DNA from: Marsupella aquatica
Taxonomy: Eukaryota; Marchantiophyta
Assembly: GCA_973895155.1 (NCBI GenBank)
Contig: OZ316894.1
Location: 19,592,001-19,656,000 of the forward strand
Reading direction: 5' to 3'
Length of the DNA stretch: 64,000 nucleotides
The translations under genes were made by a program, and so were the position numbers. The notes beneath the pieces are model-generated. The model was not told the origin of the DNA and made no database searches. It was given only the letters and a program-made list of their open reading frames with translations. Shown here in pieces: positions 23,570-32,915 of this stretch (its first letter is position 1; each line of letters starts with the position of its first letter).

Positions 23570-23747
23570 ACTCTGGTCTAGGGGAGAGTAATACTGCCAA
23601 TGTATATGATCCCTCAGCGGGAAGTTCTGGACAAAACCCAAACCGGTTTCCCTCTCTAACTAGAGCAAACCAGAACTAAGCCGTAGCCTAATACATAGGA
23701 ATGAGGAAGAGCATATATCAGTAATTACAATGAATGTTAAGAAAACT

Positions 23748-26700
23748 CTACTTGTGATGCAATTGCAAAACCTGCAATACGTCACGGTGTCTAGAGAAAC
23801 TCTCCAAAGGAATCACTTTGGTAAATGCGTCAGCCGGGTTGAGTTTACCATCAATCTTGACTAGCTCAAACAAATTATCAGACACAGCCTGCCTGATAAA
23901 ATGGTACCTAACGTCAATGTGCTTCACTCTGCTGTCCATCACCTAGTTCACAGCAAGGTGGAGCGCACTTTGACTATCACAGTGGAGCTTCACATTCCCC
24001 TGTGGCAATCCCATTTCAGTGATAAGTCTATCCAACCAAATCGCTTCCTTTGCTGCTTCCGCAGCTGCAACATACTCCGCTTCTGTAGTAGACTGAGCAA
24101 TACACTTCTGCAAAGTAGACCTCCAACTTATGCATCCACCGCCAAGTGTGAACACGTATCCTGTTGTTGATCTCCTTCGGTCCAAATCTTGTCCATAGTC
24201 AGAATCAACATAGCCAATCAATGATTTAGCATTCTTTGCATTCGCATCAAATAAAAGACCACGATCCACGGTACCCTTCAAGTACCTGATAATCCACTTC
24301 ACTGCTTCCCAGTGTACCTTCCCTGGATTCGACATGTACCTGCTCACCTTGCCCATAGCCATGGCAAGATCAGGTCTAGTGCAAGTCATCAAATACATGA
24401 GACTCCCCACTGCCTTGTCATACGGAACCTTTGACATCAACCCCTTCTCTGTGTCATCCGTAGGACAGAACGCTGATGATTACTTGAAGTGTGGAGCCAA
24501 CGGGGTACTTACTGGTTTGCTATTCCCCATGTTGAACCTTGCAATTACCTTCCTCGCATAACTGCTCTGCGTCAACCATAGCTTGCCAGCCTCCAAGTCC
24601 CTAGTGATCTCCATACCCAAAATCCTCTTAGCTGGCCCTAAGTCCTTCATCTTAAACTTTGCACTAAGCAGTGCCTTGAGCTTAACAATCTCAGACCTAT
24701 CCTTGGCTGCAATTAGCATATCATCCATATAAAGTACTAAAACAATGAACCCAAATACAATATTCTTTACCGATTTCAAATACACACAAGGGTCAAATAC
24801 ACTTCTGTGAAAACCTTGTGACCGAATCCAATCGTCAAACCGCTTGTTCCACTGTCTTGGTGACTGCTTCAACCCATACAAGGATTTCAGCAATCTGCAA
24901 ACCAATTCCTCCTGTCCTCTCTTCACAAAACCTAGCGGTTGTCTCATGAAGATCACCTCTTCCAATGTGCCATAGAGGAAAGCTGTGACAACATCCATCT
25001 GATCTAGCAGCAGACCAAACATTACAACAAGTACACACAATAGTCGTATTGTAGAGTACTTAGCAACTGGTGAGAAGACCTCATTGTAATCCACACATTT
25101 CTCTTGTGTGAATCCCTTTGCTACCAACCTAGCCTTGTAGACCTTCGATCCACCTCCTATGGAATTATCCTTCAGCTTGTAAATCCACTTGCTGTCCACC
25201 ACTTGCTGACCCTTAGGCAGCTTAACAAGCTCCCAAGTTTTGTTGTCCTTTAGTGACTGCATCTCCGTTTGCATTGCTGCAGTCCACTTCTGCTTCTCCT
25301 TTGAAGCACTTGCCTCATGAAATGAAGAAGGTTCCCCTTCTTCCAAAATTAACGCATCACCCTCATCATCAGCTCGGGGGTTTCACTTCCACAAAAATGG
25401 CATATCACGTGCGACGAAGTATAGGGTCATTTTATTGGTTCAAAGGGAAGACTTAAGAATTTTCTGAGAAGAACAATAGGGTCTTTTAAATCCAATTTTG
25501 AGACTTATAAGAACATTAGGGTCCTTATAACCAAAATTTTGGAATATTCCAAGAATATTCCAACTTTATAGGGGTTGAAAAAATAAAATTTTTTCTTACA
25601 TTTTAGGGGGTCCAAGGCCTAAAAACGTCGCAGGTGATGGGGAGGCATCCGTATAGTGAGACCCCCGAGATCATCAGTTGCAAAATCATTTTCTTGCAGT
25701 TGAGATGAATCAACCCACTGTCCATACCTTGGTGGAGCACGTACAGTGCGACCAGATGTTCTTCTAGCCGATGACTTCGGTTGATCTGCATGTGCTGGTA
25801 CAATTTGAAGCTCAACAGCATCCACTTGCTGCTCACCAGCATCAACAAACTCCTCTGGTTCCTCTGGCACAGGAACCAGCTCCATAATTGGAGCAACTCC
25901 TTCTCTCCGGTCATGCACCTCATAACCAATCTCCCCCTCAACGAGATCCGGGATAGGAGATTTTCCTTTGTCAGTACGGGAGACCTGAGTATTCTCCCCC
26001 TCCTTCAATAATCTGGATTCATTGAAGGAAACATCCCTACTGACAACGAGCTTACAGGCAATAGGATCCCATAGCCTATAGGCTTTCACACCACTCTGGT
26101 ACCCAAGAAAAACACATTTCTTGGAGGTAGGATCCAACTTGGTCCTATTCTGCTTCGGTGTGAGAGCATATGCATCACTTCCAAAAACTACCAAGCCATG
26201 ATAGTCTGCTTGCCGCTTATAGCGCATCTCAAACGGCGTTTTGAAATTGATAGCACTAGAAGGAGAAAGATTTACCAAATAAGCTGCGGTATTGATAGCT
26301 TCTGCCCAAAATTCTTGTGGTAAACCTGATTGGCTCAACATACTCTGTGACCGCTCCAACAGTGTCCGATTGAGCCTCTCAGCGACACCATTCTGCTGCG
26401 GAGTATAAACTGTGGTGAGATGGCGAGTTATCCCCTGTTCTGAACAGTACTCTTCAAATTCCATTGAAGTGTACTCCCCGCCGTTGTCTGACCTCAAACT
26501 CTTTACCCTTGTATCCAAACACTTGATCGTGTTTCCAGTCTGATTCTCCACTTGGGCCTTCCACTTCTTAAAAATGGACAAGACATCAGACTTATGCGTC
26601 ATGAAATAAATCCACACAAATCTTGAGTAATCATCAATAAATGATACATAGTACAACTTTCCAGAGTGTGAGGGAGTCGGGGATGGACCCCACACGTCAC

Positions 26701-27325
26701 TATGTATGTACTCAAGAACCGCTTTGGAACGATGAGTTCCAACACCAAAAACACGACGATGCTGCTTTCCAAGAATGCAATGCTCACAAAACTCTAATTT
26801 ACAAGATTGCAAATCAGAAATGAGTCCATTCTTCCGTAAGATAGCCAAACCCTTCTCACTCATGTGGCCTAGCCGTGAATGCCACAGTTGAGTCATCTCC
26901 TCGTGAGACTTGGTTACATTGGCCTCTCCACATACAGTATTGCCCTGTAACACATACAAATTCTTTTGTCTACTCCCCTTCAAAATCACTGTCTCTCCCG
27001 ACCTGACTTGAAGTTCACCATCAATAACGCTCCATTGATGACCATTTGAATCCAACACACCGAGTGAAATCAGATTCTTACGCATGCCAGGTACATACCT
27101 GACTCCGGACACTGTGCGCACAGCGCCATCAAACATTTGAATCTTCACAGACCCAATTCCCTCAATTTGACAGGAGTGATCATTTCCCATCAGAACTGAA
27201 CCGTTTGAAATAGAGTAAGAACTAAAAAACTCACGAATGTAACAAATATGAAAAGAGCAAGCACAATCAAGAATCCACACATCATCTGCTCTCCTAGATG
27301 ACGTGCACAGGGCATACCCCCGGCT
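23748..27325 (-). pseudogene. pol: Copia pol (protease-integrase-RT-RNase H), broken
   Basis: Pol follows gag in the same frame after a TGA at 27326-27328. Visible in order: a protease motif DCACSFHI near the N-terminus, with Cys where the family usually has Ser or Thr after the catalytic Asp; a GAG-preintegrase/HHCC zinc segment (HSRLGHMSEKG..CEHCILGK); an integrase core with HSDVWGP, SDNGGEY and NGVAERLNRTL; then RT with AFLYGTLEEVIFM and YMDD (about 24720-24732); and RNase H with YVDSDYGQD. MITE A2 interrupts the linker between integrase and RT. Two in-frame stops follow: TAA at 24480-24482 between RT and RNase H, and TAG at 23943-23945 inside RNase H. Coding quality is otherwise good, so the breaks look few and recent. 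Confidence 0.93.
25373..25669 (+). mobile_element. MITE family A, copy A2, nested in Copia pol
   Basis: This 297-bp element starts CTCGGGGGTTTCACTT and ends AGTGAGACCCCCGAG. It is flanked by a perfect 8-bp duplication, ATCATCAG (25365-25372 and 25670-25677). Removing the element plus one duplicate brings the two flanking pol frames back into register, confirming the boundaries. Subterminal motifs are ATCACGTGCGACG near the left end and CGTCGCAGGTGAT near the right. It contains ATATTCCAAGAATATTC at 25544-25560. Confidence 0.95.
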
Positions 27326-28366
27326 TCATAAAACATACTCATCATTGAGTAAATCAGCTTCTCCATCAGCCCTAGCCACATTTGCCGATGAAGTTTCCGC
27401 TGCCTTTCCCTTACAGTCTCGCTTGAAGTGTCCAACTTGGTTGCACTTCCAACATGTCACCTGCCTCCTCTGAGGGGATTTACCCTTGGACTTAGATCTG
27501 GATTTAGATCTAAACTGGGTTCTACGGTCCCCAGTTGGTCGCTGCATACCCCTCCCACGGTTAACATTGAGGGCAGCACCAGATGATGAAGGCTGTGATG
27601 TGATGTGCATCTTCTGCTGAAGATCATCACTAAGCAGAGAACTTACCACGTCATTATATGAAATGGTATCCCTATCACGATGCAACAACACTCGTGATAG
27701 GGACTGGTAAGATGGAGGCAATGAACTAAGAAGCTGCAGAGCCTTCGTCTCATCATTCAAAGTCTCCCCAAGGTTTTCCAAGTCAACGACCATGTCGTTG
27801 AAAGCATCCACATGGTCTTGCAACTTTGTGTCGGATTCCTTCATCCTGAAACTCATGAGTTTGTAGGAAGTGTAGAGCCGGTTCGACAACTCCTTGCGGT
27901 GATACTTGCTCTGCAATTCCGCAAATAAGGACATGCAATCCTTATGTGCACCCAACTGCTTGATGATGGGAGGCATGAGATAGAGTGTAACACACCACAC
28001 TCCCTGCTCCTGCATGCGGTCCCATTGTTTCTCATCAACATCGTCTTCACGAGTGCTCAGCAGTTGGCCCATCCCTGACGCATAGAGCACTCCCTTCACC
28101 TGCTTCTCCCATAGCAAGTAGTCAGAGCGCCCATCATACTTTGTCACTTCATACTTGGGTCCCCCAAGCTTGAAAGTCCTCATCTTCTTCTTTGGCACTA
28201 CCGTGAGCTCCGGTAGTAGTACTGCTTCCTCCACCACACGCCGCACCGGTGATGGTATCGGTGTCACGTGCTCTTCCTCCTGCTCCTCTCTCTGCCCCTG
28301 AAACCGCCGCGGTGATCCTCGTGCTTCAAGTTCCACGTCTTCGAAAAATTCCTCCGAATCACTCAT
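27326..28366 (-). CDS. gag: Copia Gag polyprotein
   Basis: This 346-residue capsid protein starts at an ATG with an acidic N-terminus (MSDSEEFFEDVELEARG). The middle matches the Copia Gag fold, with the W of LLWEKQVKGVLYA and the LLSSLPPSYQSL segment typical of the retrotran_gag domain. A basic region follows, then a CX2CX4HX4C zinc knuckle (CWKCNQVGHFKRDC) at 27413-27454, which binds genomic RNA. The frame ends in TGA only about 16 codons before protease sequence in the same frame. In many Copia elements gag and pol are one ORF, so this stop is either a mutation or a device limiting Pol synthesis; I favour mutation because pol has other stops. Confidence 0.93.
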   Translation of the reverse strand: MSDSEEFFEDVELEARGSPRRFQGQREEQEEEHVTPIPSPVRRVVEEAVLLPELTVVPKKKMRTFKLGGPKYEVTKYDGRSDYLLWEKQVKGVLYASGMGQLLSTREDDVDEKQWDRMQEQGVWCVTLYLMPPIIKQLGAHKDCMSLFAELQSKYHRKELSNRLYTSYKLMSFRMKESDTKLQDHVDAFNDMVVDLENLGETLNDETKALQLLSSLPPSYQSLSRVLLHRDRDTISYNDVVSSLLSDDLQQKMHITSQPSSSGAALNVNRGRGMQRPTGDRRTQFRSKSRSKSKGKSPQRRQVTCWKCNQVGHFKRDCKGKAAETSSANVARADGEADLLNDEYVL

Positions 28367-29503
28367 ATGAGAAAATCATAAAAATTGTTGTTTTTCACAA
28401 CTTCTCAAAAAACTCGAAACTCAACACCGCCGCGTAGCCCACAAAGCTAGGAGTCCAATACTGAAAACCAAAATCAAAATCGAAATTTGACGGAAAAGTT
28501 ATTCAAATTTCGGTCGAGGTGGGTAAAACCTTGGGAAACTCCCCCGTTTTGACCACCTCAGGGAATAACCGAAATACCAAGTACAACCCGTTGTCGGAAT
28601 TACGATGTGATTGGTGCGCCGCGTTGCCAACTTCAATGGCTACGACCTCGCCAAAAAATAACCAAAAAAGTTACCGTTCGACGGATGAAATCTTTGTCGG
28701 ACGGTCAAAAAATAGCTCTCTGGTTTTTTGGAATATTCTATGACCCTTGTACAGGCCCTGTGGGAATTTTGGAAGAACAATCGAGGGGCTGACACGTGTC
28801 CTCGAACCCCCAAAACCCCCTACCACCCTTCGTCGTCGAAATCTGGTCGCGCGCGCAGAAAATACACACGGCAGAATGTACCCCTCGACACCAAACGCAA
28901 GATATCTCACTCGGGTTTTGACGAAATCAAGATCTGATTTTAGATTTGGAAACTAGACTTCGAGGCGGTGAAGATCGATATAAGAAGCACCCAAAACGAG
29001 GAAAGAACGAGGGAGAAAAAAATTGGTAAAGATGACAGATTTCTCTCAATTGCCATAGCCAATTTCGAATCAGTTTTTCAAAGAGAAAAAATGGTACCTT
29101 GTCAACAACGAATGTTGATCAATTGCACTTGGTGCCGTCACCAATCCAACAAGGTAATTGATTTTGCTTAGCCTTCCTCTTTGCATCAAAGAGCCAATCC
29201 CGGACTCAAAACAATCGTCTTGCCTCAATCTCTCCGTTGAGTCAAAACACTTGACGCTTCTCCCTCCGAGTCGATTGCCAACTTTCTTCACAAAATCCAG
29301 AACGACGAAAACTTAGATCTCTCTGCACCACGAGCTCCGTTCAGCAATTTCTTCACACCGTTAGAAAGCTCTTGCCCCGATCTATCCGTTGAGCCCATAA
29401 ACTCCAAGTTCCATGCGACGGAACTCCGGGAAATCCACCGACACTCAACGCTGGAAAAACCATAATGAAATCCCGTCACGAACACACGTCACCTCCCAAG
29501 CAT

Positions 29504-29515
29504 GCTCTGATACCA
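29504..29515 (-). promoter_or_regulatory. Copia primer-binding site
   Basis: On the - strand TGGTATCAGAGC lies two bases inside the 5' LTR. It is the classic complement of the 3' end of plant initiator tRNA-Met used to prime Copia first-strand synthesis. Confidence 0.93.
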
Positions 29516-29517
29516 AT

Positions 29518-29974
29518 TGTTGAGCATAGACGACGATCGCAACGGCAAGCCCATGAACCATCCAACGCACAATAGTCGACACAAGAGATACGTGGTTCAC
29601 CTCCTTGAGGCTACGTCCACGGGAACACACAAGAGAGCTTTACTGAACTCTAAGCCCGTCGGCTATACCGAGTCTCCACAGTGTAAGCTCTCCCTATCTC
29701 TCAAGTGGCTCCATAACAATGAGCCTTGGTTCTACCTCTCCAAGCACACATGCCTCTTATGATATAGTGTGCAACGTAGTTGTACCTAACCACATAGTTG
29801 TACCTAATCACGTAATTGTACCTAACCACATAGTTGTACCTAATCACGTAGTTGTACCTAACCACATAGTTGTACCTAATCACGTAGTTGTACCTAACCA
29901 CATAGTTGTACCAACCCACATTGTTGTACCAACCACGTCATACCTAACCTAGACGTAAGAGTAAATACCCAACA
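29518..29974 (-). repeat. Copia 5' LTR
   Basis: This LTR has the same length (457 bp) as the other one and, by reading base for base, the same sequence. Because the element is on the - strand, transcription would start here. The U3 tandem block lies at about 29779-29942 and the TATA-like box is the reverse complement of 29758-29769. Confidence 0.95.
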
Positions 29975-30015
29975 CTTTCAAATGTGTCTAAACTCAAATG
30001 GTATGTTCACTATAT

Positions 30016-30316
30016 CGCGGGGGTTTCACTTTCATAAAAATGGCATATCACGTGCCACGAAGGATAGGGTCATTTTATTGGTTCTAAGGAAAGACTTAAG
30101 AATTTTTGCAGAAGAACATTAGGGTCTTTTAAATTCAATTTTGTGACTTATAAGAACATAGGGTCTTTCTAATCCAAATTTTAGAATATTCCAAGAATAT
30201 TCTAACTTTATAGGGGTTAAAAAATAAAAATAAAATCTTACATTTTTAGGGGGTCCATGCAAGGCCTAAAAACGTCGTAGGTGATGAGGAGGTCCCCATA
30301 TAGTGAGACCCCCGAG
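30016..30316 (+). mobile_element. MITE family A, copy A3
   Basis: This 301-bp element is flanked by a perfect 8-bp duplication, CACTATAT (30008-30015 and 30317-30324). It starts CGCGGGGGTTTCACTTT, with one change from CTCGGGGG, and ends AGTGAGACCCCCGAG. It is close to A2 in sequence and orientation and lies only 42 bp beyond the Copia LTR. ATATTCCAAGAATATTC occurs at 30186-30202. Confidence 0.93.
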
Positions 30317-30324
30317 CACTATAT

Positions 30325-31500
30325 AAATGATCAGACTTTTGGGTCAAATCTATAGTGTCAAATCATTGGGAAGTTGCATTGCTACACATTTTGGTCCATC
30401 AGAGAATCAATTTCAGATATTAATTGGAGGAATTAGCCATTGGAATTCTTAAAACAAACATGGCACCTGGTCCATTGGAACATCGACTTCTAGTAATCTA
30501 ACTTGACGCATAGATGAACCACACAACCAGTCAACCTGGACACTATGTGACCAAGTAAATGACCTGGATAAATTTTAAGGCCAAAAGCTGAGCAATTTTT
30601 AAGCCCAAATAGTGTAGTTAGAGTAAAAACTAACATTTCAAAATCTTTAGCCAGGTTGTGGTTGTCCATCCAAGATCACCATTTATCAAACATGATGGTC
30701 CATAGTAGCCAGAATTTCCAGCACTATTTAGTCATGATAGAATCAGAAATGTGATCTGGTGGCTTGCCAGAATACTCAAACAGGGGCCTTACTTGTTTTT
30801 GTAAAAACATCGTGGTGACTAAAGGGTTATCTTTTCATGAGTGATAAGTGGAGCTCTATGCTCCAGTCAGATGTGATAAGTGGAGCTCTCAGGGTAGTCC
30901 ACTCTTCACCTCGGCAAATGAACATTGGCCGGTTAGAGGAAGAGCCGCTTTCATAGTGGAAGCTCTGTTATTGCAACAACCTTTAGTTACTTCTGAGTAA
31001 CTTCTCCACTGTCTGAAAGCATAGTTACTTAGAACACTCACATTTCCTCTTGTACAATGTTAAGTTTGGCCTGGCTTGGGGTGAGACATCTTCATCAATG
31101 GCGTATTTCACTTACCCTAACGCCTAAACCCACAAATCCTACTGTGGATGGTCTGCACCAAGCCATTAGCGGTCCCGTTTGTGATGAGGCCCTCAAGTTT
31201 TGTGGTACAAAACTATATAATACTCGCCACTCCACCCACAAATCCTACTGTGGATGGTCTGCACCAAGCCATTCGTGGTCCCGTTTGTGATGAGGCCCTC
31301 AAGTTTTGTGGTACAAAACTATATAATACTTGCATAGTAGAGTGGTCACAAAATTCATAGTGATCACCTTCCACTCCCCTGATGACCAGCTCAGGATAAG
31401 GTAGGCACAAAATCATGAACGTTCCTTCGACACGTCCTCAGTCTCGTTAAAACAATACTTCTTTCATATGGGAGTCTTTCAAAGCATTGTACGTTTTATG
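30325..31500 (+). other. intergenic, no gene recognised
   Basis: AT-rich sequence with no recognised coding. The only structure seen is the 106-bp duplication listed separately. Confidence 0.5.
31131..31342 (+). repeat. 106-bp tandem duplication
   Basis: CACAAATCCTACTGTGGATG starts at 31131 and again at 31237. The units differ at only about two bases (ATTAGCGG against ATTCGTGG) and end in CTATATAATACT. An ORF crosses both units but its product is not recognised. Confidence 0.92.
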
Positions 31501-32007
31501 TATATGTCTGTAATGGGAGTATGATCTAATCTTCGCTTTGTGCGCATTATTCCTTGAGTCTATTAGAATATCTTGTCAAACTTTGCCTTTTGCTCTCAAG
31601 ACTCGACGTGTTTGGTCCTTGAGTGGTTGCTGGTCCTTGATACGTTTCAGGTCTGGCCGGTTACTCCCTGCTTTATTGAGTTTTATTTTTCTTATAAGTA
31701 AAGTGTTCCCTTCAAGAAAAAAAGTTATATATATATATATAAATATTGTCAACCAATTGTGTCTATCCAGGCTTTATTGTTCTTTTCTTTCTGGGTTTTG
31801 GGGTTTGAATTTTCTATGTTCTTTCTTCTTTTGGTGTTTGTTCCCTCTGAACTCTTTTGCTTTTACTCCAGTGCAGTTTGTTAGGCCCTTTTTAACATAC
31901 CAGGCCCTTTTTGGTAGTTGGTCTTTGGTCTTTGAGCTCCTGGCTATGGAGTTCAAACTGTAGCACAGTTTTCGCGCCATTTTGACTACCCTCCTGCACT
32001 CAGTTTT

Positions 32008-32560
32008 TCTCGGAATCCAGTTTTCTCAATTGCATTAGCTTGCTCTTGCCGAGGCGCATCAAATCGATATAAAACACGTCCAAAACGGTGCCGTATCAAC
32101 ATACTTATGGTCACATTCGTTTTCGCCGTTTTTCAGTCGTTTTTCTGCGATTTTCGTCTTCCTTTCGACGGTCATATCTCGGTCAATCTTTCACGGATTT
32201 CAGATTTCTCAAGTGCTTTGTATAGCTCTTCTCCGGGAGTATCAGATTGATCCCAAGAGCGGTCCAATTGGTCTCCTATTGCCCCGATTGGACTTTGATT
32301 AGCTCTCACGTTTTTTCTTCAATTTCCACCGTTCTCACTTTCAATTAGCTTTAGGGTCCTGTAGCAGTTCCTCGTTCACGGAATCCGGCATTCTCATGTG
32401 ATTTGGCCAGCTCTTGTCCGGGAGTGCAACATCTATCCCTACCGCGGTCCTTTTGGTGACATATCAACCACTTTCGGCTCCGATTACGATTCTGATTTAC
32501 ACCTCCATTTTTGGTGACGGTTTCCCTTGATCAGCTTTGGAGCATTCCTGTCTTGCCACG
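32008..32560 (+). repeat. three diverged ~184-bp tandem units in the retrotransposon leader
   Basis: Unit starts align at CGGAATCCAGTTTTCTCA (32011), CGGATTTCAGATTTCTCA (32194) and CGGAATCCGGCATTCTCA (32379), spaced 183 and 185 bp. Each continues with a GCTCTTGCC / GCTCTTCTCC / GCTCTTGTCC phrase, and the last two share CCGGGAGT and GCGGTCC. The array lies directly upstream of the long ORF. Confidence 0.8.
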
Positions 32561-32915
32561 TTTCTCCTCCGATTGGTGGTTGTCTTTCTTCTTCAGTTCT
32601 GACAAGGTGGTTTTTGCCAAGTTTAGTGGACCAGTTTGCATTCCACCATCTTTGGGAGCTGTAGCAGCACGCTCAAATCAGCGGAGAGATATTCACTCGC
32701 ATCGACTCCTCAACGGACACATCGACGAGAGCTCCAGCTTTGTTCCCGGCTGTGCCTGCACGTGCTCAACGGTTTTCTTGGCTAGCGGGGGCGCCGCTTC
32801 TCGGATTTTGACGCGGTGGGCTCTCTCCATAGCCTTCCCTTTCTTTTCACATGTCTTGGTTGGGCCTTTTGTCGCTTCTTGATGCGCTTTTGCTTTTATC
32901 GGGTTGCGACCTGTC

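Larger units (their letters stand above)
23101..29974 (-). mobile_element. complete Copia LTR retrotransposon (defective)
   Basis: A 6,874-bp element is inserted with a perfect 5-bp target duplication CTTTC (23096-23100 and 29975-29979). Two 457-bp LTRs start TGTTG and end CAACA, and by reading they are identical. Coding is on the - strand in the order gag, protease, integrase, reverse transcriptase, RNase H, which defines Copia (Ty1/copia). A tRNA-iMet-type primer site and a purine tract abut the LTRs. Gag starts about 1.15 kb downstream of the primer site, so the leader is long and holds no recognised gene. Three nonsense codons and a 297-bp MITE in pol make this copy unable to encode a full polyprotein. 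It could still move if proteins were supplied in trans. Confidence 0.97.

Noticed and set aside
32511-32882. Possible ORF1 of the non-LTR element
   Set aside because: It begins at TTG, lacks zinc knuckles or other ORF1 features, and overlaps the leader; support is insufficient.
32904-32915. Start of the retrotransposon ORF at 32904
   Set aside because: That codon is TTG. The first ATG in frame is at 32916.
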